The position numbers and the translations under genes were made by a program. The notes beneath the pieces are model-generated. The model searched no databases and was not told where the DNA came from. It saw nothing but the letters and a program-made list of their open reading frames with translations. From the NCBI GenBank assembly GCA_963721365.1, contig CAVRJE010000016.1, forward strand, positions 1 to 64,000: a DNA stretch of 64,000 nt, read 5' to 3'. Position 1 is the stretch's first letter. Every line of letters starts with the position of its first letter. Positions 1 to 8,570 of this stretch are shown here, in pieces. Source of the DNA: CAIQPS01 sp963721365 (GTDB lineage Bacteria > Actinomycetota > Thermoleophilia > RBG-16-64-13).

Positions 1-377
1 TCCGCCTCGATCACGTCGCAATCGATATAGACGGTGCGCTCCCCAAGCGCCTTCAGGTCGGTGATGGCCCGTAGGCTGCGCCCGATGAAGCGCTGGATCT
101 CCACCGTGCGCCCGTCCTGCCGCCCGCGTACGGCCTCGCGCGGCGTCCTCTCCCGCGTGGAACTGGGGAGCAGTGAGTATTCCGCCGTCAACCAGCCTTC
201 GCCGCTGCCCCGGCGCCAGCCGGGCACACCGTTGACGACTTGAGCCGAGCACAGGACCCGCGTGCCGCCCAATTCGATCAACACCGACCCATCGGCGGTG
301 CGTACGAAGTCCGGCGTGATCTTCAGCGGCCGCAATTCGGCCGACCCTCGGTCGCCCGTTCGCCCGGCCTTGGTCAT
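1..377 (-). CDS. rph: Ribonuclease PH, N-terminal part (runs off the window)
   Basis: Phosphate-dependent 3'-5' exoribonuclease that trims tRNA 3' ends. Reading the minus strand from ATG at 377 gives an open frame to the window edge, about 125 residues of a family usually near 240-250. The start reads RTGDRGSAELRPLKI, followed by GTRVLCSAQVVNGVPGW, the GWLTAEYSLLP segment, GRQDGRTVEIQRFIGRSLRA and a TDLKALGERT block, all diagnostic of RNase PH in the right order. The start overlaps the murI stop by 4 bp (ATGA), so the two genes are translationally coupled; a murI-rph pair is common in Actinobacteriota. The C-terminal catalytic region is not visible. Confidence 0.93.
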   Translation of the reverse strand, partial: MTKAGRTGDRGSAELRPLKITPDFVRTADGSVLIELGGTRVLCSAQVVNGVPGWRRGSGEGWLTAEYSLLPSSTRERTPREAVRGRQDGRTVEIQRFIGRSLRAITDLKALGERTVYIDCDVIEA

Positions 378-1189
378 ATCCGTTCCACCTCCCGTATGGG
401 CAGCTGCAGAAAGCGAGCGCCCACCTCTCGAAACTCCTCGGGGTTACCCGTGGTGAGAAAACGATACTCGCCTTCCCTCTGCTTGTCGTTGCCGGTGGAC
501 TTGCGCGCGAGTATCTCCCCCACCTCGCGCGCCGTCTCCTCGGCAGAATTGATGAGGGCTACATGCGGGCCGAGTAGCCGCCTGAGCATGGGCGATATCA
601 GGGGATAGTGGGTGCATCCTAGGATGACCGTATCGACGCCTGCAGCCTTGAGAGGGGCGGTCGCCTCTCGGGCTGCTCCCTCTGTCTCTTCGGAAAACAC
701 ATCGCCTTCCTGGATCAGCGGAGCCAACCGCGGGCAGGCGACCGCGAACACCTCGAGGCCGGCGTCGAGGGTGTGGAGCGTGTTCTGATAGGCGTTCGAG
801 CGGACCGTCGCCTCGGTCGCCAACAGTCCCACCCGCCGCTCGCGGGTGGCTTGGACCGCGGCCCGGGCCCCGGGCATGACGACGCCGACGATAGGAGTGG
901 CGAAGGACGCCTGCAGCTGGGGAAGGGCCGCAGCGGCCGCGGAATTGCAGGCGACCACGATGAGCTTAACGCCCAGGCCGACGAGCCGGGTCGTGGCCGC
1001 AAAGGCGAGACGGCGAACCTCAGCTAGAGGTTTGGGCCCATACGGGAAGTTACCGGTGTCGCCCAAATAGACGAAATCTTCGTGCGGAAGGTTGACCAGA
1101 CACTCGTGGAGGACCGTCAGCCCGCCCACCCCGGAATCAAAGACACCTATGGCTCTCCGGTCGGGCGTGTGGTTGTTGTCTTCGGTCAT
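374..1189 (-). CDS. murI: Glutamate racemase
   Basis: Interconverts L- and D-glutamate to supply D-Glu for peptidoglycan. The 271 residues match family length. The N-terminal IGVFDSGVGGLTVL motif carries the conserved Asp-Ser pair. The two catalytic cysteines are seen in VVACNSAAAA (about residue 80) and VILGCTHYP (about residue 190). FVYLGDTGNFPYG is the substrate-pocket segment. The stop overlaps the rph start by 4 bp, so the two form an operon read leftward. The frame is intact, unlike many genes here. Cytoplasmic enzyme; assignment is secure. Confidence 0.96.
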   Translation of the reverse strand: MTEDNNHTPDRRAIGVFDSGVGGLTVLHECLVNLPHEDFVYLGDTGNFPYGPKPLAEVRRLAFAATTRLVGLGVKLIVVACNSAAAAALPQLQASFATPIVGVVMPGARAAVQATRERRVGLLATEATVRSNAYQNTLHTLDAGLEVFAVACPRLAPLIQEGDVFSEETEGAAREATAPLKAAGVDTVILGCTHYPLISPMLRRLLGPHVALINSAEETAREVGEILARKSTGNDKQREGEYRFLTTGNPEEFREVGARFLQLPIREVERI

Positions 1190-1242
1190 GGCCAGGCGAT
1201 TCTACCAAACGCCTGTGTCCGGGCCGTCAATCCGGGGGCGCG

Positions 1243-1482
1243 CTAGTCGCCGTGTAGATCGACGCCTTCGTAGCGGTAGATGTAGCTCGGTATCACCGTG
1301 TTTAGCCGGGCGACCAATCGCTGTTCCTGCAGGCCCTGGAGCTGCAGTTGCACTGCTTGCCTCGGCCACGAGAGACTGACTTCAAGCTGGCGCTCGGTCA
1401 TCCCGCGTTGCTGAGTCTGAAGAACTTCTATCAATCGCAGCTGGTCTTCGCTGAGCGCCACGAACGCATCCGCTCTTGGCAT
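1243..1482 (-). CDS. Small winged-helix-like DNA-binding protein (hypothetical)
   Basis: A short protein of about 79 residues if started at the internal ATG (MPRADAFVALSEDQLRLIEV); an upstream start at 1554 is also open but adds a low-quality N-terminus. The body looks like one winged helix-turn-helix. A predicted helix around EDQLRLIEVLQ is followed by GMTERQLEVSLSWPRQAVQ as the recognition-helix region. A C-terminal hairpin then ends in a Tyr-rich segment (PSYIYRYEGVDL). It resembles MarR/ArsR-type minimal domains, but no specific family is recognised. It lies between murI and the MFS gene on the same strand and could regulate the transporter; that is inference. No clear ribosome-binding site supports either start. 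Confidence 0.55.
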   Translation of the reverse strand: MPRADAFVALSEDQLRLIEVLQTQQRGMTERQLEVSLSWPRQAVQLQLQGLQEQRLVARLNTVIPSYIYRYEGVDLHGD

Positions 1483-1642
1483 GTCGGTCGCCGGGTGCGC
1501 CCTCTGAAGGTCGCGGGCCTGGGATTGGTGACATACGTCAGGTCCGGGTCTCACGTCGGCCTCCTTACCCGCCGCAAAAGCGGCGTGGCTTCCCGAAAGG
1601 TGGTCCCCTTCGTTATCCCCCGGCCGGCCTACGTCCTAAACG

Positions 1643-2884
1643 TCAGATGGCCGCATCCCGGCCGGTGTTGCGGAAGAAGTACAGCGATATGAGGATCATG
1701 GCTGCGGAGTAGAGCCAGACCACAGCGTACTCGGTACCCGCGGGCATGTATCGGGAGGCTATGTCGATAGCGACGCCGGCGAGGACCGGCGCGACGATGT
1801 TCGCGAGACCCCGCATCATCGAGAACATGCCGGTGAACTGGCCGATGTGCTCCTTGGGCATGAGGCTCATCAGGATGGCGTAGGGCAACGTCAAGACGAT
1901 CGAGCCGCCCAGGCCGAAGATGGGCAAGAAGATGAAGGCCCATTTGATGTCGCGCATGAAGAAGCCCAGCATGCAGCCGCCGAAGAAGACGACCAGGCCG
2001 ACTCGCATGAGCCGAAACCGCCCGTATCTATCGGCCAGATAGCCGCTGGCAAGGGCCGCGACCATGTAGGTGACGCCCACCAAGCCGAACAAGAGACCGC
2101 CGACCTGGGTCGTCGATCCGAGAGTTTTGAGGAAATACAGCATCATAAACGGCCGCAGGCCGGCAAGGGTGGATTCCCAAAGGAAGGTAGCCACCATGAA
2201 CCGGCGTATCGGCCTGTTCTCCATCGTGGACCGCCAGATGCGCTTGATCTCCACGAAGATACCCGTGCGCTCAGGCCGGAAGACCTTCTCCGGCTCGGGC
2301 TCGCCGACCTTGGCGACCGTCAGGTAAGTGAAGACCATTATCACCAGGCCGTTGAGGAGAAACGGGAGGGGTTCCCAGCGATAGAAGAGGAACCCGGCGA
2401 CGACCATTCCCAGGAACATCCCGCCGCCGCGCATGAAGGCCTGGTAGCCCTGCACCTTCCCGGCACTGTTCCCCGGAGTCACATCGGCAATAAGCGACTG
2501 GTAGGGCGAGGTATAGAAGTGATAAGCGGCGAAGAAGACGAACGTCGATATGGCAATGGCCACGTATGCGGGCTGGAACGGCGCCAACATGAGGGCCGCG
2601 GCCATGAACGGGGCGGCGAAGATCATGAACGGCTGGCGCCTGCCCCAGCGCTTGGTCCATATCCGGTCGCTGAGCACGCCCACCCAGAGGGGTATCAGGG
2701 CCGAGAAAATCCCCTCGCCCCCAATAGCGAAACCGATCAAGGTCGCTGACTTCGTATACCGGTCGAGGATGACCGGCAAGTAAGTCGTCACGAGGGAAAG
2801 CGCCATGGAGAAGCCGAGGGTCGGGAGAACGAGGACGATCATCGTCCTGACGCTCATCTTCTCCCGGATGATCACACCTCTCAC
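1643..2884 (-). CDS. Major facilitator superfamily transporter (SLC45/sugar-carrier-like)
   Basis: Integral membrane carrier, 413 residues, with about 12 hydrophobic segments. The loop 2-3 signature is recognisable (GVLSDRIWTKRWGRRQPF). The equivalent second-half loop is ASGYLADRYGRFRLMRVG. The TKRWGRRQPFM motif and the Gly/Ala-rich first helices recall the SLC45/glycoside-pentoside-hexuronide type of sugar/proton carrier, so a sugar or glycoside substrate is possible but unproven. The GTG start at 2884 is preceded by a GGGAGG ribosome-binding site 7 nt upstream. An alternative ATG nine codons in has a poorly spaced site. It stands alone, with no sugar catabolic genes next to it. Confidence 0.85.
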   Translation of the reverse strand: MRGVIIREKMSVRTMIVLVLPTLGFSMALSLVTTYLPVILDRYTKSATLIGFAIGGEGIFSALIPLWVGVLSDRIWTKRWGRRQPFMIFAAPFMAAALMLAPFQPAYVAIAISTFVFFAAYHFYTSPYQSLIADVTPGNSAGKVQGYQAFMRGGGMFLGMVVAGFLFYRWEPLPFLLNGLVIMVFTYLTVAKVGEPEPEKVFRPERTGIFVEIKRIWRSTMENRPIRRFMVATFLWESTLAGLRPFMMLYFLKTLGSTTQVGGLLFGLVGVTYMVAALASGYLADRYGRFRLMRVGLVVFFGGCMLGFFMRDIKWAFIFLPIFGLGGSIVLTLPYAILMSLMPKEHIGQFTGMFSMMRGLANIVAPVLAGVAIDIASRYMPAGTEYAVVWLYSAAMILISLYFFRNTGRDAAI

Positions 2885-2979
2885 GCGCTAGCCTCCCACC
2901 ATCCGCTCGGAGCCAGTCCGGATTCTACCAAAGCGGGGTGACGGTCCGAAATGCCCGAAGACCCCCGCGGTGCGGACGG

Positions 2980-3022
2980 AAAAAGGGGCGGGGCGGACGG
3001 CATCCGCCGTCCGCCCCGCCCC
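2980..3022 (-). terminator. Rho-independent terminator after sodA
   Basis: Downstream of the sodA stop the minus strand carries a perfect 17-bp GC stem (2985-3001 pairing with 3006-3022) with a 4-nt loop, followed directly by five T residues. It separates superoxide dismutase from the MFS gene. Confidence 0.9.
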
Positions 3023-3058
3023 GCCCCGGTCCAACCAGGCGATCGTCAGCGGCTCGCC

Positions 3059-3648
3059 TTAGCGGGCGCTGAGGTAGTTCTGCGGCGACGAAGTCCCAGT
3101 TCACCAGGTTCGTCAAGAAGGTCTCGACGTACTTGGGCCGCAGGTTCCGATAGTCGATGTAGTACGCGTGCTCCCACACATCCACGGTCAGCAGCGCGGT
3201 CTGCCCGTGCTTGAGGGGCAGGTCGGCATTGCTGGTCTTGGTGACCTTCAGTGCGCCGTTCTCCAGCACCAACCAGCCCCAACCGGAGCCGAATTGCGCC
3301 GACGGCGGCTGCCGACAGCTCCTTCTTGAAGTCGTCGAACGACCCGAAGGCGGCATCCATGGCCTTCGCCAGCTCCCCGCTCGGCGCGCCTCCGCCTCCG
3401 GGCTTCATGCAGTTCCAATAGAACGTGTGGTTCCACACCTGCGCGGCGTTGTTGAACAGCGGCCCATCGGCCGCTGCGATGATGTCCTCGAGCGACTTAC
3501 CGGCATTGTCGGTGCCCTCGATCAGTCCGTTGAGATTGGTCACGTACGCATTGTGGTGCTTGTCGTGGTGATACTCCAGCGTCTCCTGGCTCAGATGGGG
3601 GGCCAGCGCGTCCTTCGCGTAAGGCAGATCGGGCAGCGTGAAAGCCAT
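3059..3648 (-). CDS. sodA: Fe/Mn superoxide dismutase (two apparent frameshifts)
   Basis: Converts superoxide to hydrogen peroxide and oxygen in the cytoplasm. The N-terminal helical hairpin (LPDLPYAKDALAPHLSQET, then YHHDKHHNAYVTNLN) contains the first metal His ligands. NNAAQVWNHTFYWNCM carries the second His. The frame breaks near 3299. The next frame supplies QFGSGWGWLVLENG and DVWEHAYYIDYRN (Asp and His ligands). A second break near 3082 restores the normal tail QNYLSAR and a TAA at 3059. Removing one base at each site gives a full-length protein of about 196 residues, so the breaks look like sequence errors. Start is ATG with an AGGAGGAG site. Metal choice (Fe or Mn) cannot be fixed from this. 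Confidence 0.88.
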
Positions 3649-3722
3649 CTCTCACTCCTCCTACTCGGGCAACGTTTCTGGTCTAGCGGTTACCCCTTTG
3701 CCGAACCGCCGCAAACCTCGGC

Positions 3723-5063
3723 TCAAGCTTTGGGGGTGATTCCCTTGGCACGCAAGAACTGGCGGACGACATCCGACAGGCGAGGCTCACCCCGCTCGGA
3801 CATCTCGTACGCGACCTGGACAAAAGGTTTGCCGATCTTGATGAGGCGTCCGAGCGAGAAAGGCGTCGCGCTGACCACAAGATCCGCGGGAACGGCGTTG
3901 ATCGTGGCCTCCAGATCACGGAGTTGCTCGGCATAATAGCCCAGGGCCGGCAGTATCGGACCGAGGTGGGGGAAGGTGGAGTATGTGTCCAGCAGCTTTC
4001 CCTGAGCGTAGGGCCGAGGATCGATGATCTCGGTCGCGCCAAATTGCCAGGCCGCCTGGGCACCCGCGCCGGTGGACATCCCACCGTGGGTGAGCGTAGG
4101 CCCGTCCTCCACCACCAGCACGCGCTTCCCCGCTATCTGCTCGCTGTCGGTGGCCGTGATCACTGAATCGGCCCGCACGATGGTCGCCCGAGGATTCGAA
4201 GTGCGCGCGTTCCTTTCTACCTGCTCCACATTGGCCGGCGGCGCGCTGCTCACCTTGTTGATGACGATCACATCCGCTCTACGCAGATTCACTTCCCCGG
4301 GATGATAGGAGAGCTCGTGCCCGGGACGGAACGGGTCGACGACCACGACCTCGAGATCCGACCTCAGGAAGGAAAAGTCGTTATTGCCGCCGTCCCAGAT
4401 GATCAGGGAGGCGCCCTTCTCCGCCTCGGCGACGATGGCCTGGTAGTCCACCCCTGCCCACACGTCGAGCCCCCGACGGATGTGGGGCTCGTAGTCCTCG
4501 CGTTCTTCCACCGTGGCGCCGTAGCGATCGAGGTCCTCGAGACTGGTGAAGCGTTGGACCCGCTGCGCAATGAGATCCCCGTACGGCATGGGATGGCGGA
4601 TGACGGCCGGACGCAGGCCCTCGCTCAGAAGCAGGTCGGCTATGAATCGCGATACCGGGCTCTTGCCCGCTCCGGTCCGCACCGCGAGGACCGCGATGAC
4701 GGGAACGGAGCACGGTATGGCAGTGCTGGCCGGGCCCAGCAGGGCGAAGTCCGCGCCCGCCGCCAGCACTCGGGAAGCCTGGTGCATAACGAACTCGTGC
4801 GAGACGTCGCTGTAGGCGAAAACCACCTCATCGATCGCTTCGTCCCGAATAAGGCCCTCCAGTTCCGCCTCGGGGACGATAGGGATGCCATCCGGGTAAC
4901 CGGGACCGGCAAGCACCGGCGGGTAGGTCCGGCGGTCGATCCCGGGGATCTGGGTAGCGGTGAACGCCACCACACGCGTGTCGAGATCGTCGCGGTAGAC
5001 CACGTTGAAGTCGTGGAAATCGCGCCCGGCGGCACCCATGATCACCACTCGCTTCTGCTTCAC
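3723..5063 (-). CDS. COG2403-type P-loop protein (predicted GTPase; family sometimes called cyclic 2,3-diphosphoglycerate synthase)
   Basis: A 446-residue cytoplasmic protein. An N-terminal Rossmann-like part (KRVVIMGAAGRDFHDFN) is followed by a P-loop domain with Walker A AVRTGAGKSPVSR (about residue 130). A Walker-B-like Asp lies in SLIIWDGGNNDFSFL, and VIVINKVSSAPP is an NKxD-like base-recognition region. The C-terminal part (PADLVVSATPFSLGRLIK) is conserved in the family from memory. Databases call members predicted GTPases or cyclic 2,3-diphosphoglycerate synthase. The biochemically known methanogen-type enzyme corresponds instead to the gene at 58927. It lies between rnpB and sodA, alone. 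Its real reaction is open. Confidence 0.8.
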   Translation of the reverse strand: MKQKRVVIMGAAGRDFHDFNVVYRDDLDTRVVAFTATQIPGIDRRTYPPVLAGPGYPDGIPIVPEAELEGLIRDEAIDEVVFAYSDVSHEFVMHQASRVLAAGADFALLGPASTAIPCSVPVIAVLAVRTGAGKSPVSRFIADLLLSEGLRPAVIRHPMPYGDLIAQRVQRFTSLEDLDRYGATVEEREDYEPHIRRGLDVWAGVDYQAIVAEAEKGASLIIWDGGNNDFSFLRSDLEVVVVDPFRPGHELSYHPGEVNLRRADVIVINKVSSAPPANVEQVERNARTSNPRATIVRADSVITATDSEQIAGKRVLVVEDGPTLTHGGMSTGAGAQAAWQFGATEIIDPRPYAQGKLLDTYSTFPHLGPILPALGYYAEQLRDLEATINAVPADLVVSATPFSLGRLIKIGKPFVQVAYEMSERGEPRLSDVVRQFLRAKGITPKA

Positions 5064-5113
5064 CGTGACCTCCTGCCCATTACATACCCGCTAGATGTAC
5101 ATTCTAAATGGCT

Positions 5114-5141
5114 GGGGCCCCTTCCGGAAGGAAGGAGCCCC
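5114..5141 (-). terminator. Hairpin at the 3' end of rnpB
   Basis: A 12-bp stem with a 4-nt loop, containing a single G-U wobble, begins right after the conserved 3' end of RNase P RNA on the minus strand. The following bases are only moderately T-rich, so it may act as a processing or termination hairpin. Confidence 0.6.
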
Positions 5142-5142
5142 G

Positions 5143-5525
5143 CGTTAGCAGCCCTATAAGCCGGATTCTGTCCTGCGGTCTGCTGAGGAACAGCAGCCCG
5201 CTTGGGTAACCATCTATCTGTGGCCGTCCGTTGCCGAACGGCTCTTGCGGCCAACCCGGAAGCTCGGGCGAGCAACCCTCGAGCGCCTCCTGTTCGGCCT
5301 TGCACCGGGTGGGGCTTGCCTGGCCACCGTGTCACCACGGTGCCGGTGCGCTCTTACCGCACCATTTCACCTTCGCAGCCGGTCGCGCCGGCGTGCTGTG
5401 TCATTTCTGTTGCGCTTTCCCTGGGGTTTCCCCCGCTGGACGTTATCCAGCACCCTGCTCTGTGGTGTCCGGACTTTCCTCGAAGACCCGCTCAACGCGC
5501 GCCCCCGCGGCTACCCAGGCTGCGC
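5143..5525 (-). ncRNA. rnpB: RNase P RNA (bacterial type A)
   Basis: Catalytic RNA of RNase P, about 383 nt. The minus strand shows the universal P4 5' element GAGGAAAGTCCGGAC near the 5' end and the universal 3' element ACAGAATCCGGCTTATAG near the 3' end. P1 can form between GCAGCC at 5523-5518 and GGCTGC at 5153-5148, which sets the approximate ends. The 5' end overlaps the last codons of the upstream oppF gene by about 15 nt. This stretch has no convincing protein-coding frame. Exact termini are estimates. Confidence 0.95.
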
Positions 5526-6602
5526 CGGAAGTATATCAGTCGGCCGGTGCCCAGGAGCGCCCCCCTGGAAGGGGTCGTCTTCGGTGGCGCACGGGACCTT
5601 GCTCAGGTCCTCCGGGATGGGGCAGGAGGCCGCAAAGTGGCAGGCAGCCTGGTGCCCGGGCTGAACCTCCACGAGCGGCGGCTCCTTCTCGGCGCACAGG
5701 GGGAGTTGAGCGATGGGACAACGAGTGTGAAAACGGCAACCCGTGGGGGGATCGATCGGGCTCGGGACATCGCCCTGCAGGATGATGCGATGCCTCTGCC
5801 GCTGCTTCGCGGGGTCGGGCACGGGCACCGCCGATAGAAGCGACTGAGTGTAGGGGTGGTGCGGGCTGTTGTAGACCTCGCGCCAGCCCCCGATCTCGAC
5901 GATCTTGCCCAGGTACATCACGGCCACACGGTCGCATATGTGTCTGACGACGGCGAGATCGTGGGCGATGAAGATGTAGGTGAGCCCGAATTCCTCCTGC
6001 AGTTCTTCCAGCAGGTTGATGATCTGGGCCTGGACCGATACGTCCAAAGCCGACACCGGCTCGTCACAGACGATCATCTTGGGGCGCAGCATCAAGGATC
6101 TGGCTATCCCCACCCGTTGGCGCTGGCCGCCGGAGAACTCGTGCGGGTAGCGGTTGATGTGCTCCGGGTTGAGACCTACCGTCTTCAGCATCTCCTTGCA
6201 CCGGTCCTGGCGTTCCTTGCGGCTGCCGATGCGGTGGACCACCAGCGGTTCGGACATGATCTCGCCGAAGGTCATGCGCGGGTTCAGCGAGGCGTAGGGG
6301 TCCTGGAAGATGAACTGGACTTCGCTCCGGTACTGCCGGAGGTCCTTGCCCTTGAGCTTGAGAACATCACGACCTTCGAAACGCACGCTGCCCGCCGTGG
6401 GGTTGTGGAGGCGGATGATGCAGCGGCCGGTCGTGGACTTGCCGCACCCCGACTCACCCACCAATCCCAGGGTCTCGCCCTCGTTGACCGTGAACGAGAT
6501 GTTCTCCACCGCGCTTACGATCTTGCCAAAGCGCGAGAAGATCACGCCTTGGCCCACTCGGAAATGCTTGGTCAGGCCTTCGACCTCGAGCAGCGGGGCC
6601 AC
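5511..6602 (-). CDS. oppF: Oligopeptide/dipeptide ABC transporter ATPase (OppF/DppF type)
   Basis: Cytoplasmic ATPase subunit of the peptide importer, 363 residues. Walker A is GLVGESGCGKSTTGR (about residue 50), the Q-loop is FIFQDPYASLNPR, the ABC signature is EFSGGQRQRVGIAR, and Walker B with its Glu is MIVCDEPVSALDVS. IAHDLAVV carries the switch His. The C-terminal oligopeptide-transporter domain has the Cys cluster typical of OppD/OppF (GCRFHTRCPIA...PLCAEKEPPL). The GTG start overlaps the true TAG stop of oppD by one base. The final codons overlap the 5' end of rnpB. Last gene of the oppA-B-C-D-F operon. Confidence 0.95.
   Translation of the reverse strand: MAPLLEVEGLTKHFRVGQGVIFSRFGKIVSAVENISFTVNEGETLGLVGESGCGKSTTGRCIIRLHNPTAGSVRFEGRDVLKLKGKDLRQYRSEVQFIFQDPYASLNPRMTFGEIMSEPLVVHRIGSRKERQDRCKEMLKTVGLNPEHINRYPHEFSGGQRQRVGIARSLMLRPKMIVCDEPVSALDVSVQAQIINLLEELQEEFGLTYIFIAHDLAVVRHICDRVAVMYLGKIVEIGGWREVYNSPHHPYTQSLLSAVPVPDPAKQRQRHRIILQGDVPSPIDPPTGCRFHTRCPIAQLPLCAEKEPPLVEVQPGHQAACHFAASCPIPEDLSKVPCATEDDPFQGGAPGHRPTDILPAQPG
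5530..5535 (-). promoter_or_regulatory. Candidate -10 box for rnpB inside the oppF 3' end
   Basis: TATACT on the minus strand lies about 5 nt before the inferred 5' end of RNase P RNA, at normal -10 spacing. No good -35 hexamer is visible. It sits within the last oppF codons. Confidence 0.45.
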
Positions 6603-7616
6603 TACCGGCCTCCCAGAGCGCAGTTCTTCTGCTCCAGGAATTCGCTGCTACAGGAGAAGTGACAGGCCGAGAGATGTCCGTTCTCGATGTCCAGCAAGCG
6701 GCGGGACCTCGGCTCGGCACAGCGGCTGGGCAAAAGTGCACCTCGGCCGGAAGGCGCAGCCCTCGGGCAGGCGGATGAGGCTGGGAGGCGATCCCTTGAT
6801 GGGCACCAGCTTGCCCTTCTCCTCCGCGTCGTGCCTGGGATGGCTGTTCATGAGGCCCCAGGTGTACGGATGCAGCGGGTTATAGAAGACCTCGTCGGCA
6901 GTCCCGACCTCCACGGCCTTGCCGCCGTACATCACGAGTATGCTGTTGGCCATGTCGGCGACGACACCCAGGTCGTGGGTGATCATGATGATCGCCGAGT
7001 TGGTGCGGGCCTGAATGGCCTGCATGAGGTCGAGGATCTGTGCCTGGATGGTCACGTCGAGCGCGGTGGTCGGCTCGTCGGCGATGAGAAGGTCGGGACC
7101 GCACGCCAGCGCCATGGCTATCATCGCCCGCTGACGCATGCCGCCCGAGAACTCATGCGGGTAGTCGCGCGCGCGCTCCTTCGCCCGGGGGATGCCGCAC
7201 TGGGTGAGGAGTTCCACGGCCGCGTCGCTCGCGTCTCCTCTCGACATGCCCTTGTGCAGTCGAAGCGACTCCGCGATCTGTTCCCCGATGCGGTAGACCG
7301 GGTTGAGGGCCGTCATGGGATCCTGGAAGATCATCGACATGCGGTTTCCGCGGAGGCTGCGGGCCTCCTTGTCGCCCATCGTGAGTAGGCTCTCGCCCTT
7401 GAATCGGATGTCACCACTGATCACCTTGCCGGGCGGCTCCGGAATGAGCCGCATGATCGTGAGCGCAGTGACCGATTTCCCCGATCCGGACTCGCCGACG
7501 ACTCCGAGAGTCTCACCGGCCTCGAGTTTGAAGGTGACTCCGTCCACGGCCTTCACGACACCGTCGCGGGTGAAGAAGTGCATGTGTAGATCGTCTACTT
7601 CGAGCAGGGGCGCCAA
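6602..7616 (-). CDS. oppD: Oligopeptide/dipeptide ABC transporter ATPase (OppD/DppD type), frameshift near its C-terminus
   Basis: Second ATPase of the peptide importer. It shows Walker A GVVGESGSGKSVTAL, Q-loop MIFQDPMTALNPV, signature EFSGGMRQRAMIAMAL and Walker B LLIADEPTTALDVT. The Cys-rich OppD/F tail begins RPRCTFAQPLCRAEVPP. At about 6695 the frame breaks. A neighbouring frame continues with the expected DIENGHLSACHFSC and ends at a TAG at 6602-6604 that touches the oppF start, so one extra base there explains the break. The TTG start at 7616 follows the oppC stop by 3 nt. Confidence 0.92.
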
Positions 7617-7619
7617 CGA

Positions 7620-8567
7620 CTACTCCTTCATCTTCACGTCGAGGGCATCCCGCAAACCGTCGCCCAGCAGAACGAAGGCAAGCACCGTTGTGAGAATGGC
7701 GATCCCCGGGTAGAGCATGAGCCAGGGCGCCGTGGTCATGTAGCTGCGAGACTCAGACAGCATTCCGCCCCAGGAGGGTGTGGGCGGTTGGACCCCCATC
7801 CCAAGAAAGCTCAGCGCCGCCTCGGTGAGGATGGCGGCCCCGACGGCCATGGTGCCGTAGACAATGATGGGCGCCATGGAGTTAGGGCTGATGTGCCTGA
7901 ATATTATCCGTCTGTTCGACGCGCCCACGGCGCGGGCCGCGTCGACGTAGTCCGTCTCCTTTATCGTGAGGATCGAACTGCGGAAGACCCGGGCGATGGT
8001 GGGCCAGCCCAGGATACCGATGGCCAAAAAGACGTTCTGCAGCCCCTTGCCCAGCACCGCGATGAGGGCGACAGCGAATAGGACGTACGGAAAGGCGTAG
8101 AAGATGTCCGCCAAACGCATGATCCACGAGTCCCACACACCCCCGTAGTACGCCGCGATGGCTCCCAGGACCATTCCGACCGCGATCATGATGGCCACGG
8201 CAACAACGCCGACAAGCAGTGAGACCCTGGCGCCGTACACCACCCGGGAGGCGATGTCGCGTCCCAGCTTGTCGGTACCGAACGGATGATCCAGGGATGG
8301 TGGCTTCAGGGAAAGGGACGCGGCCTTGGTGGTATCGATGGCTATCGGGTCACCCAGGTACTTGGGAGCCCAGATGTCGGCGGTGGCGGCGACAAGGATC
8401 ACAAAGATGATCCAAATAAGGCCGGCGAGGGCCAGCCTGTTCTTGCGCAGACGCCGCCAAGCGTCGCCCTTCAGGGTTCGGCTGGGCGCCTGTACCTCAT
8501 CGTCCTCGTCCATGAGAGGAAGGGTCGGGGCCTCTACGCCCGGAGCTGTCTGGACGTCGTCGGTCAC
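7620..8567 (-). CDS. oppC: Oligopeptide/dipeptide ABC transporter permease (OppC/DppC type)
   Basis: Inner-membrane permease, 315 residues. A 45-residue cytoplasmic N-terminus precedes the first membrane segment (LALAGLIWIIFVILVAAT). The extracytoplasmic loop carries the OppC-like HPFGTDKLGRDIASRVVYGA. The binding-protein-dependent transport domain has five further membrane segments. The EAA-type loop is ETDYVDAARAVGASNRRIIF. The GTG start lies 3 nt after the oppB stop, so the genes are tightly coupled. Pairs with OppB to form the translocation pore. Confidence 0.95.
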   Translation of the reverse strand: MTDDVQTAPGVEAPTLPLMDEDDEVQAPSRTLKGDAWRRLRKNRLALAGLIWIIFVILVAATADIWAPKYLGDPIAIDTTKAASLSLKPPSLDHPFGTDKLGRDIASRVVYGARVSLLVGVVAVAIMIAVGMVLGAIAAYYGGVWDSWIMRLADIFYAFPYVLFAVALIAVLGKGLQNVFLAIGILGWPTIARVFRSSILTIKETDYVDAARAVGASNRRIIFRHISPNSMAPIIVYGTMAVGAAILTEAALSFLGMGVQPPTPSWGGMLSESRSYMTTAPWLMLYPGIAILTTVLAFVLLGDGLRDALDVKMKE

Positions 8568-8570
8568 GTC

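Noticed and set aside
1847..2749. 300-residue plus-strand open frame opposite the MFS gene
   Set aside because: Highly charged, low-complexity antisense frame without motifs; the minus frame is a clear 12-helix transporter.
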